DNA of 64,000 nt from Candidatus Rickettsiella isopodorum. GTDB taxonomy: Bacteria; Pseudomonadota; Gammaproteobacteria; Diplorickettsiales; Diplorickettsiaceae. Under the pieces are notes generated by a model. That model saw only the letters and a list, made by a program, of their open reading frames with translations. It was not told where the DNA came from and ran no database searches. Both the position numbers and the translations under genes were made by a program. Of the stretch, positions 45,471 to 56,009 are shown piece by piece; the first letter of the stretch is position 1; the number at the start of each line of letters is the position of its first letter. The stretch is taken from positions 372,001 to 436,000 of the forward strand of contig NZ_LUKY01000033.1 of the NCBI RefSeq assembly GCF_001881495.1. The letters run 5' to 3'.

Positions 45471-47045
45471 TTAATCCTTGTAGCTAACTGGTCCAGCGTC
45501 TCGAATCACTGGATTCACATCAAACTGTTTAAAGTTATTAATGAATTTATTGATTAATTCGTGTGCCTTAACATCATAGTCTTTCGGATTTTTCCAAGTT
45601 TTTTTTGGATTTAATAAATGATTCTCTATATTCGGCAGCTGCTTAGGAATAGAAAAATTAAATCCCAACAACAATTCAGATTCTGCTTTACCTACTTCAT
45701 CATTCAAAATAGCTTTAATAACAGCGCGCGTTGCAGGAATAGAAAAACGCTGCCCTCCATCCCCATAGGCACCGCCAGTCCAACCCGTATTAACCAGATA
45801 TACTTTAGCATGACTGTTTTTCAAACGTTTAATTAGTAACTCAGCATAGACTTTTGCTGGTCTCGGAAAAAAGGGCGCGCCAAAACATGTACTAAATGTG
45901 GTTTTGATGGGTTCAGTTTGGCCCACTTCCGTGCTACCTACTAATGCGGTATAACCACTTAAAAAATAATAAGCCGCTTGTTCATGGTTCAAACAAGCAA
46001 TCGGTGGTAGTACACCATATAAATCACAGCAAAGAAAAATGACGGCATCCGGCAAACGATCAACGCGATTTGCACGAAAACGAGATTCAATAAAATTAAG
46101 AGGATAGGCTACACGGGTATTCTGAGTCAGACGTGCATCTTTGTAATTTGGATCTAAAGTTTCCGGATCTAACACTACATTTTCCATTACTGCACCATGA
46201 CGGATAGCATTCCAAATCAAAGGTTCACGCTCTTTAGATAAATCAATACATTTAGCGTAGCACCCCCCTTCAAAGTTAAAAACGCCTGTTTCACTCCAAG
46301 CATGTTCATCGTCACCTATCAAAAAACGATCAGGATCAGCAGATAAAGTTGTTTTACCTGTTCCCGACAATCCAAAAAATAATGCAACATCACCTTCTTT
46401 TCCTACATTAGCAGAACAATGCATAGGCAAAACATCGACTGCGGGTAATAAATAATTCATTACCGAAAACATGGCTTTTTTGATTTCGCCCGCATATCTA
46501 TGTCCACATAATAAAACCTTACGTTCGGTAAGATGAATAACTAAAGTGGCATCACTGTTAACTCCATCGCGTTGAGGATCGGTTTTTAAACCTGGAACAC
46601 TTAAAATAGTCCATTCTGGCTTACTGACTTTTCCATAAAAATCGTCAGGACGAATGAAGAGTTGGCGAGCAAATAAATTATGCCAAGCATATTCAGTAAT
46701 GACCTTAACCGGTAGATAATAGGTAGGATCCGCCCCAACTTGTAGGTTAGAAATAAATAGATCGGCATCTTTGACATATTGTTCAGCACGCTGCCATAAG
46801 GCATGAAAACGTTCTTCTGAAAGAGCTTGGTTAATGGAATCCCAATCGATGTCCTTTTCACTCTTTGGTTCTGCAACAATAAATTTATCTTTAGGAGAAC
46901 GTCCGGTTCGCTTACCAGTAGAAACTGACAGAGCACCATTAGCTGCAATAACCCCTTCTTTTCGTTCTACAGCAAAGTTGAGCAACTCTTCAACAGACAA
47001 ATCAACAAAGATTTTCGATGAATTTTTGGATTGGACGGCTGACAT
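45471..47045 (-). CDS. pckA: Phosphoenolpyruvate carboxykinase (ATP)
   Basis: Converts oxaloacetate to phosphoenolpyruvate at the start of gluconeogenesis, expected for a bacterium growing on amino acids. The 524 residues contain [11 protein letters not shown], the P-loop [14 protein letters not shown], the metal-binding [20 protein letters not shown] and [11 protein letters not shown]. The start has a strong ribosome-binding site (AAGGAG) ahead of the ATG at 47045. Confidence 0.97.
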   Translation of the reverse strand: MSAVQSKNSSKIFVDLSVEELLNFAVERKEGVIAANGALSVSTGKRTGRSPKDKFIVAEPKSEKDIDWDSINQALSEERFHALWQRAEQYVKDADLFISNLQVGADPTYYLPVKVITEYAWHNLFARQLFIRPDDFYGKVSKPEWTILSVPGLKTDPQRDGVNSDATLVIHLTERKVLLCGHRYAGEIKKAMFSVMNYLLPAVDVLPMHCSANVGKEGDVALFFGLSGTGKTTLSADPDRFLIGDDEHAWSETGVFNFEGGCYAKCIDLSKEREPLIWNAIRHGAVMENVVLDPETLDPNYKDARLTQNTRVAYPLNFIESRFRANRVDRLPDAVIFLCCDLYGVLPPIACLNHEQAAYYFLSGYTALVGSTEVGQTEPIKTTFSTCFGAPFFPRPAKVYAELLIKRLKNSHAKVYLVNTGWTGGAYGDGGQRFSIPATRAVIKAILNDEVGKAESELLLGFNFSIPKQLPNIENHLLNPKKTWKNPKDYDVKAHELINKFINNFKQFDVNPVIRDAGPVSYKD

Positions 47046-47237
47046 AGCCTACACTCCTTAACTTAGCAGAAGGCGGCATGTTAACACAGATAAAATAGCA
47101 ATAACATTCCACATAAGGCTTTTTACATTAAACATGTGTACCAGCCCTTTCATTATTTCTGCTGTTTGAAAAGAAAAAATAAAAGACTTGAATTAAATGT
47201 ATTAAATTAGCAAAATAACATTAAGTTAAAATTAAAC

Positions 47238-48338
47238 ATGATTATGACACTATCAAAACCACGTTTACTCACAGGTGATACCCCGACGGGAAAGCTCCAT
47301 CTTGGTCATTGGGTAGGCTCTCTAGGTTTACGAGTGTCCTTACAAAAAAACTATGAATGTTACTTTATTATTGCGAATGTCCATGCATTTACTACCCGCG
47401 CTGAATTTCCTGAAGAAATTCGCCAAAATACTCTAGAGATTGCGTTAGATTATCTCGCTGCAGGCATCGATCCTAAACAAAGTTATATTTTTGTTCAATC
47501 TGAAATTCCGGCTATTGCTGAGCTTACTTGCTTTTTCAGTATGTTGATTTCTTTTCCTAGAGTTATGCGTAACCCGACTATCAAAGATGAAATCCGCCAA
47601 AAAAACCTGGGGGATAATTATCCCTTTGGCTTCTTATTGTATCCAGTCGGTCAGGTAGCAGATATACTTAGTTTTCGTCCTGAAATTGTACCGGTAGGCG
47701 AAGATCAAATAGCTCACTTAGAGTTAGCGCGCGAATGTGCACGTCGCTTTAACCAAGTTTATTGTGGTGTCGATCCACAAACAAAAGAGGAAGATTACGT
47801 CTCGAGTGGTGGATTATTCCCTATCATTCAAGCAAAACTCAGTCCAGTGCGTCGATTAATCGGAACCGGACCACCTAATGCGGATGGGATATTACCCAAA
47901 ATGAGCAAATCTTTAAACAATGCCATTTATCTTAGTGATGCTGCTGACACAATCAAGAAAAAAGTAATGGGCATGTATACTGATCCAAATCGATTGCGAG
48001 CAACGGATCCTGGGACTGTTGAAAATAATCCTTTATGGATATTCCATGACATATTCAATCCTGACAAAGAATGGGTTATTGAAGCAAAAGATAAGTATCG
48101 TAAAGGTCAGATCAAAGATGTGGAATGCAAACATAAGTTAATCGATATATTGGTTGAAATAACACAACCTATACGTGAGCGTCGAAAAATCTATGAAAAA
48201 GATCCAGCCGAGGTTTTACGGATTTTAAAGCAAGGAACGGAGCAAGCCAATAAAATTGCTGAAGACACTCTAATCAAAGCTAAAACCTTTATGAAACAAG
48301 ATTACTTTAAACGTATTGTTAAGCTTAGCACAGAATAG
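47238..48338 (+). CDS. trpS: Tryptophanyl-tRNA synthetase, non-gammaproteobacterial type
   Basis: Charges tRNA-Trp. The 366 residues start LLTGDTPTGKLHLGHWVGSL (HIGH motif as HLGH) and contain VPVGEDQIAHLELAREC and KMSKS in [15 protein letters not shown]. coli TrpS instead opens FSGAQPSGELTIGNYMGAL. The insertions, TDPNRLRATDPG and the IFHDIFNP segment match TrpRS of chlamydiae and some Gram-positives from memory. ATG at 47238 is used; ATG at 47244 is equally possible, and neither has a clear ribosome-binding site. Confidence 0.95.
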   Translation: MIMTLSKPRLLTGDTPTGKLHLGHWVGSLGLRVSLQKNYECYFIIANVHAFTTRAEFPEEIRQNTLEIALDYLAAGIDPKQSYIFVQSEIPAIAELTCFFSMLISFPRVMRNPTIKDEIRQKNLGDNYPFGFLLYPVGQVADILSFRPEIVPVGEDQIAHLELARECARRFNQVYCGVDPQTKEEDYVSSGGLFPIIQAKLSPVRRLIGTGPPNADGILPKMSKSLNNAIYLSDAADTIKKKVMGMYTDPNRLRATDPGTVENNPLWIFHDIFNPDKEWVIEAKDKYRKGQIKDVECKHKLIDILVEITQPIRERRKIYEKDPAEVLRILKQGTEQANKIAEDTLIKAKTFMKQDYFKRIVKLSTE

Positions 48339-48350
48339 AGATAAGAAAAC

Positions 48351-48917
48351 TTAAGCTACTGGCAACGTTACTCCTCTCTGACCCTGATATTTACCTTGAC
48401 GATCCCGATAAGAGACTTGGCAAATCTCATCTGATTCTAAAAATAACATCTGTGCCACACCCTCATTTGCATATATTTTCGCGGGTAAGGGCGTCGTATT
48501 GGAAAATTCCAACGTAACTTGACCTTCCCATTCCGGTTCTAAAGGGGTGACATTCACAATAATTCCACAACGTGCGTAGGTTGATTTTCCGACACAAATA
48601 GTAAGAATACTCCGTGGAATTCGAAAGTATTCAACAGTATGCGCTAAAGCAAAGGAATTGGGAGGAATGATACACACATCATTTTTTACATCGACAAAAC
48701 TTCCTTGGGAAAAACTTTTAGGATCAACAATAGCAGAATTGATATTGGTAAAAACACGAAATTCATTGGCACAACGTACATCGTATCCATAACTAGAAAC
48801 GCCGTAGGAAATGATCCGTCCAGCCGCTGTTTGACGCACCTGCTTAGGTTCAAATGGCTCTATCATATTGCAATTTTTTGCCATACGGCAAATCCATGCA
48901 TCGGATTTAATAGACAT
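48351..48917 (-). CDS. dcd: dCTP deaminase
   Basis: Makes dUTP from dCTP for thymidylate synthesis. The 188 residues begin [15 protein letters not shown] and contain [30 protein letters not shown] and [18 protein letters not shown]. It follows mrp by 16 bp, an arrangement common in gammaproteobacteria. Confidence 0.95.
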   Translation of the reverse strand: MSIKSDAWICRMAKNCNMIEPFEPKQVRQTAAGRIISYGVSSYGYDVRCANEFRVFTNINSAIVDPKSFSQGSFVDVKNDVCIIPPNSFALAHTVEYFRIPRSILTICVGKSTYARCGIIVNVTPLEPEWEGQVTLEFSNTTPLPAKIYANEGVAQMLFLESDEICQVSYRDRQGKYQGQRGVTLPVA

Positions 48918-48933
48918 AATAATTTTCCTAATA

Positions 48934-49755
48934 CTATTTTTTCTCTATGACGATTTTCGGAAATCGAAAAGCTTTAGTTTTTGACTGACTCAGCTGACCA
49001 ACTACTTTGTTGGCTATTTCTCGATAAACGTCAGCAATAGCACTATGCGGTTCTGCCAGAAAAATAGGTTTCCCCGAGTCAGCTTGTTTACGAATTCGAC
49101 TATCTAAAGGTAAAACACCTAATAGACTAATATTACATTCTTTGGCAATTCGTTCGCCTCCACCATCACCAAAAATAGGTTCCTCATGACCACATTTCCT
49201 ACATATATGTGTACACATATTCTCAACTAGACCCAATAAAGGTACTTTAACCTTATTGAACATGCCTATCGCTTTACGCACATCCAGCAAAGCAATATCT
49301 TGAGGAGTCGTTACGATCACTGCCCCGGCTAAAGGAATTTTTTGAGTTAAGGTCAATTGGATATCACCCGTCCCGGGAGGCAAATCTACTATTAAATAAT
49401 CTAAGTTATCCCAGTGAGTATCATTTAATAATTGTTGTAACGCGCCTGTCGCCATTGGGCCGCGCCATATCATAGGCGTATTCACATCAATTAAATAACC
49501 TATCGACATAGATTGTATGCCGTGGGCATACACAGGCTCTAGGGTTTTGCCATCCTTACTGATAGGCTTCTCAGTGACTCCCAACATCTGCGGTTGATTA
49601 GGGCCATAGATATCCGCATCCAATATCCCCACATTTACACCTTCTTTTTCTGCGAGGGCCAAGGCCAAATTAACCGCAGTGGTTGATTTCCCAACGCCTC
49701 CTTTTCCAGAAGCAATAGCAATAATGTGTTTGACCCGATCAGTAATGTTTAACAT
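48934..49755 (-). CDS. apbC: Mrp/ApbC-family iron-sulfur cluster carrier ATPase, without DUF59 domain
   Basis: P-loop ATPase that binds and passes 4Fe-4S clusters. The 273 residues contain the deviant Walker [38 protein letters not shown] and the metal-binding [17 protein letters not shown]. Most bacterial Mrp proteins carry an N-terminal DUF59/MIP18 domain (about 90 residues) that is absent here. It is divergent from metG and followed by dcd, the usual metG/mrp neighbourhood. Confidence 0.93.
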   Translation of the reverse strand: MLNITDRVKHIIAIASGKGGVGKSTTAVNLALALAEKEGVNVGILDADIYGPNQPQMLGVTEKPISKDGKTLEPVYAHGIQSMSIGYLIDVNTPMIWRGPMATGALQQLLNDTHWDNLDYLIVDLPPGTGDIQLTLTQKIPLAGAVIVTTPQDIALLDVRKAIGMFNKVKVPLLGLVENMCTHICRKCGHEEPIFGDGGGERIAKECNISLLGVLPLDSRIRKQADSGKPIFLAEPHSAIADVYREIANKVVGQLSQSKTKAFRFPKIVIEKK

Positions 49756-49832
49756 AGCATTTTTTAATTATAACTTGACGTCACTCCTAGCAAAAAGGCA
49801 GAATCTGTGAATGAATCAATAATACGCAAAAG

Positions 49833-51500
49833 ATGAGTATGCAGCAAACACATCGCAAACTATTAGTCACTAGCGCTTTGCCTTACGCCAATGGCTCTTT
49901 ACATATCGGCCACTTATTAGAACATATTCAAGCAGATATTTGGGTTCGTTTTCAAAAAATGCTGGGGCGTGATTGTATTTTTATATCGGGTGAAGACGCC
50001 CATGGCACACCTGTGATGTTAGCCGCTCAGCAGCGCAGTATCAGTCCTGAGACTTTAGTCAATCAAATAGCTGATGAGCATAAACGCGATCTTTCTGCGT
50101 TTTATATCGATTTTGATAATTTTTATACCACTCATTCTCCAGAAAATGAAGCATTAATAACACTCATTTATAAACGTATGAAAGACACAGGAGATGTCTA
50201 TAACAAAATTATTCAACAAGCTTATGATTCTAAAGCGCAAATGTTTTTGCCGGATCGCTATGTCAAAGGCGCATGTCCTTGTTGTAAAACTCCCGATCAG
50301 TATGGTGATAATTGCGAGGTATGTGGCTCTACCTACTCTCCACTGGATCTCATTGATCCTAAATCCACTATTTCAGGGTCTACGCCCATTGCAAAAGAAT
50401 CTGATCATTATTTTTTTCGACTTTCTAATCACTCAGATTTTTTGCGTCAGTGGATCACTCAGGATCATCACCTAACAGAAGAAATAAGTAATAAACTTCT
50501 AGAATGGTTTAAAGAGGGTTTGCATGATCTGGATATTTCACGTGATGCACCTTATTTCGGATTTAAAATTCCCGACACAGAAAATAAATTTTTTTATGTC
50601 TGGATAGATGCACCTATAGGCTATATGGCTATCTTTAAAAATCTTTGCTTGCAGCGTGATAAACTTAATTTTGATGAGTATTGGTCCAGCCCATCAAATA
50701 CCGAGCTTTATCACTTTATTGGTAAAGATATCATTAATTTTCATGCTATCTTTTGGCCAGCTATACTAAAAAGTGCAGATTTTCGTACGCCTACAGCAAT
50801 TTTTGTACATGGCTATGTAACTGTCAACGGTAAAAAAATGTCAAAATCGCGAGGAACCTACATTTCTGCGCGACATTATCTTAATCATTTAGATCCTGAA
50901 TATTTACGGTATTATTTTGCTACAAAACTTAGTCGAAAAACAGAAGATATTGATTTTAATTTGAAAGATTTTATCCAAAAAATTAATTCGGATTTAATTG
51001 GAAAACTAGTTAATATTGCCAGTCGTTGCTCCAGCTTTATTAACAAAAAATTTACTAATAAATTATCAGCGAATTCATTTAACCCAAAACTAATTCAAGA
51101 ATTTATCAATAAAGGTGATGAAATTGCGAATAATTATGAAACGCGTGATTACAATCGAGCAATGAAAAACATTATGGAATTAGCCGATCAAGCAAATCAA
51201 ATGATTGATGCTGAAAAACCTTGGCTCTTGATAAAAAACTCCGATTCAATTGAGCGTGCTCATGATGTATGTAGTTTAGGATTAAATCTTTTTAGAATTC
51301 TAATGATCTATTTAAAGCCAGTACTTCCTATCACAGCTAAAAAAGTAGAACATTTCCTGAATATCCCTTCAATGACTTGGGCACAACGACCAAAAATTTT
51401 ATTTGATCATACTATTAACACTTTTTCGCCTTTATTACAGCGCATTCCTGAAGAAACTATCAAGAATATGCAAAAAACAGACTCTATCGCAACAGGTTAA
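49833..51500 (+). CDS. metG: Methionyl-tRNA synthetase, short form
   Basis: Charges both Met-tRNAs. The 555 residues contain HIGH (GSLHIGHLLEHI), the zinc knuckle region with two cysteine pairs (CPCC, CEVC) and KMSKS (GKKMSKSRGTYI), then the anticodon-binding helical domain. The C-terminal dimerisation/EMAP-like tRNA-binding domain of E. coli MetG (677 residues) is missing. Start ATG at 49833; ATG at 49839 is the alternative. Confidence 0.95.
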   Translation: MSMQQTHRKLLVTSALPYANGSLHIGHLLEHIQADIWVRFQKMLGRDCIFISGEDAHGTPVMLAAQQRSISPETLVNQIADEHKRDLSAFYIDFDNFYTTHSPENEALITLIYKRMKDTGDVYNKIIQQAYDSKAQMFLPDRYVKGACPCCKTPDQYGDNCEVCGSTYSPLDLIDPKSTISGSTPIAKESDHYFFRLSNHSDFLRQWITQDHHLTEEISNKLLEWFKEGLHDLDISRDAPYFGFKIPDTENKFFYVWIDAPIGYMAIFKNLCLQRDKLNFDEYWSSPSNTELYHFIGKDIINFHAIFWPAILKSADFRTPTAIFVHGYVTVNGKKMSKSRGTYISARHYLNHLDPEYLRYYFATKLSRKTEDIDFNLKDFIQKINSDLIGKLVNIASRCSSFINKKFTNKLSANSFNPKLIQEFINKGDEIANNYETRDYNRAMKNIMELADQANQMIDAEKPWLLIKNSDSIERAHDVCSLGLNLFRILMIYLKPVLPITAKKVEHFLNIPSMTWAQRPKILFDHTINTFSPLLQRIPEETIKNMQKTDSIATG

Positions 51501-51553
51501 TATATTTTTCAGCAGGCTAATTTTGCTGACATCACATTATCTTCATCAAAAAA

Positions 51554-52210
51554 ATGAAATCGAATAAATTAACTCTTTCATCAAGAAATTCAAAAACGCT
51601 GGTTAATGCAATAGATGCCTTACTACCACAAACGCAATGTGGGCAATGTAGTTATTCGGGTTGTTTACCTTATGCCGAAGCGATTGTAGCAGAAAGGGCG
51701 GAAATAAATCGTTGTCCTCCGGGCGGCATAAAAACGTTGCTAGCGTTAGCAAAATTGTTAGAAAAAAATCCCGCGCCGTTTATGGAAGACTTGCAGAAGC
51801 AAGAAAGACCTGCCATGACAGCTCTTATACGCGAATCCGAATGCATAGGTTGCACAAAATGCATCCTAGCTTGTCCGGTTGATGCTATCATAGGGGCTGC
51901 GAAACAGATACATGTTGTATTCACGCAAGAATGTACTGGTTGTGGACTTTGCCTTGCACCTTGCCCAGTGGATTGTATTGATCTGTTGGCATTAAATCGG
52001 CCGAACTATAAAACTCAACAAGCACGACAACGTTACTACGCAAAAAAGCAACGTCTTCAATTAAAGAAAGAGTCCACTAAGCTTATTAAAAATATTTCGC
52101 CGCCAAACGAGGAGGTTGCTTATATTCAAGCTGCAATTAAGCGTGCAAAAGAAAAAAAACAACGTTTACAGATCGAAGCTACAACATCTGTTAGCGAACT
52201 GTTAAACTAA
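51554..52210 (+). CDS. rnfB: RnfB/RsxB-like iron-sulfur protein
   Basis: A 218-residue cluster protein: an N-terminal 4Fe-4S domain [15 protein letters not shown] with the later cysteine in INRCPPGG, then a 2x4Fe-4S ferredoxin domain ([16 protein letters not shown] and [18 protein letters not shown]). The N-terminal membrane helix of canonical RnfB is absent, and rnfA, C, D, G and E are not adjacent, so a complete Rnf/Rsx complex is not supported here. The C terminus is basic. It follows metG by 53 bp; its end overlaps the convergent carbonic anhydrase gene by 4 bp. Confidence 0.88.
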   Translation: MKSNKLTLSSRNSKTLVNAIDALLPQTQCGQCSYSGCLPYAEAIVAERAEINRCPPGGIKTLLALAKLLEKNPAPFMEDLQKQERPAMTALIRESECIGCTKCILACPVDAIIGAAKQIHVVFTQECTGCGLCLAPCPVDCIDLLALNRPNYKTQQARQRYYAKKQRLQLKKESTKLIKNISPPNEEVAYIQAAIKRAKEKKQRLQIEATTSVSELLN

Positions 52211-52815
52211 ACATCTAATGCTTGATAGATATTATAGTTTTCTGAATAAGTAAAAATTTGGCCCGTTTTAATATCAAAAAACCAACGATGGATAGTTAAT
52301 GCTTGAGTTTCTGTTTTTTCTTTTATCCAAGGAAATGTCATACAGTTTTCATAAGATCGAGTTAAAGCTAATTTTGCATATTCATCTGGATTTTTTATCT
52401 GATTACCAGCGATCTTAATTGAAGAAACCCATTCGGTTATAAAATCATTTTGCGATAAATTTTGACTATTTAATAATGCCTCTATTCCACCACACTGACT
52501 GTGTCCTAGTAAAATAAGATGCTTAATATTCAAAAGGCAAATTCCGAATTCTAAGGCTGCACTCGTCCCATGCAAAGCCTCGTCCTTTTGATAGGGCGGT
52601 ACTATATTCGCAACATTACGCACTACAAATAAATCGCCAGGATTACATTGTAATATTAATGCTGGATCTACTCGGGAGTCGCAACAGGAAACGACCATTA
52701 TTTGAGGTTTTTGACCAGAATCGGCTAAATATCGCATTACTGCATTATCACCGACAGCATATTTTTTTCTAAAAATGCTGTAGCCATGCAATATTTTACT
52801 AAATAGATGAGTCAT
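52207..52815 (-). CDS. can: Beta-carbonic anhydrase
   Basis: Zinc enzyme interconverting CO2 and bicarbonate. The 202 residues show the zinc ligands and dyad Cys-X-Asp-Ser-Arg in [10 protein letters not shown] and the His-X2-Cys in GHSQCGG, plus [10 protein letters not shown]. The ribosome-binding site GGAGAG lies 5 bp before the ATG. A 10-bp perfect inverted repeat sits just upstream of that site. Confidence 0.94.
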   Translation of the reverse strand: MTHLFSKILHGYSIFRKKYAVGDNAVMRYLADSGQKPQIMVVSCCDSRVDPALILQCNPGDLFVVRNVANIVPPYQKDEALHGTSAALEFGICLLNIKHLILLGHSQCGGIEALLNSQNLSQNDFITEWVSSIKIAGNQIKNPDEYAKLALTRSYENCMTFPWIKEKTETQALTIHRWFFDIKTGQIFTYSENYNIYQALDV

Positions 52816-52829
52816 TTTTCTCTCCGGTC

Positions 52830-52852
52830 AATATTTATTTGAAATAAATATT
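52830..52852. promoter_or_regulatory. Inverted repeat upstream of carbonic anhydrase
   Basis: AATATTTATT (52830-52839) and AATAAATATT (52843-52852) form a perfect 10-bp inverted repeat with a 3-bp centre, beginning 15 bp before the gene's ATG. In DNA this could be an operator; in RNA it would be a stable hairpin ahead of the ribosome-binding site. Confidence 0.35.
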
Positions 52853-53195
52853 TAATTTGAGACTAGCTTATTATTATAAAATTTAACTAAAGATTTTAAG
52901 CATCTTTGGTTAAAGACCATAGTAAACGAAAAATCAGCTAAAAATATTTCACTCCTATAATTGAGCTATTAGTATTAATAATCTTATAATTATCTTTAGT
53001 AATATTCGATAAAAATATATCATAGAAAAGGCAATTAAAACATGTAAAGTCGACAAAACTATCAACAATAGGTTGGTCGATTTATACCTACTACCTATTA
53101 CTATGCGTATTTTTTAAAAAATTTAAATTTTTATGAATTAATCTGAGATAACCTCTCTGACGAGGAAGAATTTATGACTACAAAATCTTAGAGAA
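52853..53195. other. AT-rich gap between carbonic anhydrase and tRNA-Glu
   Basis: No gene and no clear promoter seen. A small GC-containing stem (CCTC/GAGG around 53150-53165) lies on the downstream side of the tRNA-Glu transcript, without a T-tract. Confidence 0.4.
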
Positions 53196-53271
53196 TGGCG
53201 TCCCCAAGGGGAGTCGAACCCCTGTTACCGCCGTGAAAGGGCGGTGTCCTAGGCCTCTAGACGATGGGGAC
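53196..53271 (-). tRNA. tRNA-Glu (anticodon TTC)
   Basis: The 76-nt minus-strand sequence has acceptor GTCCCCA with TGGGGAC, D-loop TAGAGGCCTAGG, anticodon stem CCGCC/GGCGG around loop CTTTCAC (anticodon TTC), T-loop GGTTCGACTCC and encoded CCA (53196-53198). Confidence 0.96.
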
Positions 53272-53408
53272 CTGCGGTTGTAAGGTCCGCTATTTTGGCT
53301 GCGCTTGGCTAGAATGTCAATGTCTAAAATAACTACCGCAAATCTATTATTACAAAATTCATTTTTACGCTGTATATTTAAGCTTAATAATATTTATATA
53401 GGATAACT

Positions 53409-54071
53409 ATGTCGAATCAAAACATAAACCTAAGCGATACGCTATACCAATATATGTTATCTATTTCCTTACGTGAACCTGCTATTTTGAAGTCACTCCG
53501 AGAAACAACTCATCAATTATCATCCCATAGCATGCAAATTTCACCTGAGCAAGGCCAATTGATGGGATTTTTGATTGAATTAACTAGCGCTGTAAAAACA
53601 TTGGAGATAGGTGTCTATACCGGTTATAGCGCTTTAGTCGTGGCTTTAGCCTTACCTGAAATAGGAAAAATTATTGCTTGCGATATCAATAAAGAAACAA
53701 CTTCTATAGCACTCGATTTTTGGCGGAAAGCGGGCATAGCGCATAAAATAGATCTAAAATTAGCACCTGCATTAGAAACTCTAGATAATTTAATTAAACA
53801 AGACCATTCGAATAGTTTTGACTTTATCTTTATTGATGCAGATAAGCAAAATTACTTAAATTACTATGCACGTTCATTAACACTACTCCGACCAGGAGGC
53901 CTAATGCTTGTCGATAACGTACTTTGGAGTGGTCGAGTCGCTGACACGCAGGCTCACGACAAACAAACTTTAGCCATTCGTACATTTAATCAAGCTATTT
54001 ATCAAGATAAGCGCATTAGTGTGTGTTTAATCCCAATAGGTGATGGCCTGACTTTAATAAGAAAACGTTAG
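53409..54071 (+). CDS. Class I SAM-dependent O-methyltransferase (CCoAOMT-like)
   Basis: A 220-residue soluble methyltransferase of the caffeoyl-CoA/catechol O-methyltransferase family. SAM-binding motif EIGVYTGYSALVVALALP (about 75-92), IACDIN (acidic residue for the SAM ribose), DFIFIDADKQNY (metal/catalytic aspartates) and LMLVDNVLWSGRV. The substrate cannot be assigned; similar orphan genes are common in bacteria. Isolated between tRNA-Glu and parE. Confidence 0.88.
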   Translation: MSNQNINLSDTLYQYMLSISLREPAILKSLRETTHQLSSHSMQISPEQGQLMGFLIELTSAVKTLEIGVYTGYSALVVALALPEIGKIIACDINKETTSIALDFWRKAGIAHKIDLKLAPALETLDNLIKQDHSNSFDFIFIDADKQNYLNYYARSLTLLRPGGLMLVDNVLWSGRVADTQAHDKQTLAIRTFNQAIYQDKRISVCLIPIGDGLTLIRKR

Positions 54072-54094
54072 TAGTTTTTATTTTTAGCAAAAGT

Positions 54095-55999
54095 TTATAT
54101 CGTAGCGATATCTCCTTTTTGTTCTAACCATATTTTTCGATCTCCGGAGCGTTTTTTGGCTAACAACATATCCATTAAAGAAAGCGTTTTTTGTTCATTA
54201 TCGATGGTAAGCTGAACCAGACGTCGGGTATCGGGTGCCATCGTTGTTTCTCGCAATTGCATGGGATTCATTTCACCTAAGCCTTTAAATCGCTGTATGC
54301 TGATTTTTCCTTTTTTATTCTCTGCTGTTAATCGATCTAAAATACCTTGTTTTTCTTCATCGTCTAAGGCATAAAAAACTTCTTTGCCCATATCTATACG
54401 ATAAAGTGGCGGCATAGCAATATAAATATGTCCTGCTTCAATTAGCAAACTAAAATGTTTTAAAAATAACCCGCATAATAACGTAGCAATATGCAAACCA
54501 TCCGAATCAGCATCGGCTAAAATACAAATCTTACCATAACGTAACCCTGATAAATCACTAGACCCTGGATCAACACCCATAGCCACGGCAATATCGTGAA
54601 TTTCTTGCGAACCTAATACTTGATTACTAGCCACTTCCCAAGAATTTAATATTTTTCCTCGCAACGGCATAATCGCTTGAAATTCTCTATCTCGTGCTTG
54701 TTTTGCGGAGCCACCTGCGGAATCACCTTCAACTAAAAATAATTCTGTACGGCTTAAATCAGTTTGCGTACAGTCAGCTAATTTTCCTGGTAATACTGCC
54801 CCACTTAAAATTTTCTTACGTGCGATTTGCTTACTAACACGTAAACGTTTTTGTGCATTGGCTATCATTAATTCAGCTAAATTTTCTGCCTCAGAAATAT
54901 GCTGATTGAGCCATAAACTAAAAGCATCCTTGATGACACCTGAAACAAATGCTGCGGATTGACGTGAAGTAAGTCTTTCTTTAGTTTGACCTGAAAATTG
55001 AGGTTCTAATAATTTTACAGACAATATATAATGGCATCCTTCCCAAACATCTTCAGGTGCTAATTTTAAGCCCCGTGGTAACAAATCACGTAATTGGCAA
55101 AATTCTCTCATTGCTTCTAGTAAGCCGGTACGTAAACCATTGACATGCGTTCCACCCTGAATAGTTGGAATTAAATTGACGTAGCTTTCCATTAAGCCAT
55201 CACCACTCTCTAAAAGCCAGCATAATGCCCAATCAACTTCCTCCGTTTCAGCAGCAAAATGACCATGAAAAGGTTCTATAGGTAAACGTTCATATTGACT
55301 TAAACTATCTTTTAGATAGCTAACAACACCATCCTCATAAAACCATTCTTCTTTTTTATTATTTTGCTTGTCAGTAAAACTAACGTGTAAGCCCGGACAA
55401 AGGACGGCTTTTGCTCGCAAACTATGTTTTAAACGACTAACTGAAAATTTTTCATTATCAAAATAATGCTTATCCGGCCAAAAGCGTAACGAGGTCCCTG
55501 ATACTGCGTGATCAGCTTTGCCTAGTTTCTTTAGATTAGATTTTTTACTGCCATGTTCAAACTGAATTTGGTAAATAAAACCATCTCGTTTAATGGTAAC
55601 TTCCAAGTGGCGCGATAAAGCGTTGACTACAGATACACCGACACCATGCAAGCCCCCTGAATAACGATAATTTTTATGATTAAATTTACCACCCGCATGG
55701 AGTCTTGTGAGAATAAGCTCTACACCTGTCACTTTTTCTTCGGGATGAATATCAACAGGCATACCACGACCATCATCACTCACTTCTAAAGAATTATCCG
55801 AATATAACACCACATCAATATGTCGTGCATAACCGACGATAGCTTCGTCAACACTGTTATCAATAACTTCTTGCGCCAAATGATTAGGACGAGAGGTATC
55901 GGTATACATACCCGGTCGTCGTTTTACTGGATCAAGGCCGCTTAAAACTTCAATCGCTTCAGCAGTATATTTTTTTGATGAAGAAGATTTTGCGTTCAT
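54095..55999 (-). CDS. parE: DNA topoisomerase IV subunit B
   Basis: ATPase subunit of the decatenating type II topoisomerase. The 634 residues match ParE (about 630) rather than GyrB (about 800). The GHKL ATP site is seen as QEVIDNSVDEA and SDDGRGMPVDIHPEEK, the loop YRYSGGLHGVGVSVVNALS, and the TOPRIM domain as LFLVEGDSAGGSAKQARDR and ILADADSDGLHI. It follows nudF by 10 bp; the gene order is shared with other gammaproteobacteria. Confidence 0.95.
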   Translation of the reverse strand: MNAKSSSSKKYTAEAIEVLSGLDPVKRRPGMYTDTSRPNHLAQEVIDNSVDEAIVGYARHIDVVLYSDNSLEVSDDGRGMPVDIHPEEKVTGVELILTRLHAGGKFNHKNYRYSGGLHGVGVSVVNALSRHLEVTIKRDGFIYQIQFEHGSKKSNLKKLGKADHAVSGTSLRFWPDKHYFDNEKFSVSRLKHSLRAKAVLCPGLHVSFTDKQNNKKEEWFYEDGVVSYLKDSLSQYERLPIEPFHGHFAAETEEVDWALCWLLESGDGLMESYVNLIPTIQGGTHVNGLRTGLLEAMREFCQLRDLLPRGLKLAPEDVWEGCHYILSVKLLEPQFSGQTKERLTSRQSAAFVSGVIKDAFSLWLNQHISEAENLAELMIANAQKRLRVSKQIARKKILSGAVLPGKLADCTQTDLSRTELFLVEGDSAGGSAKQARDREFQAIMPLRGKILNSWEVASNQVLGSQEIHDIAVAMGVDPGSSDLSGLRYGKICILADADSDGLHIATLLCGLFLKHFSLLIEAGHIYIAMPPLYRIDMGKEVFYALDDEEKQGILDRLTAENKKGKISIQRFKGLGEMNPMQLRETTMAPDTRRLVQLTIDNEQKTLSLMDMLLAKKRSGDRKIWLEQKGDIATI

Positions 56000-56009
56000 A
56001 AAATAATAG

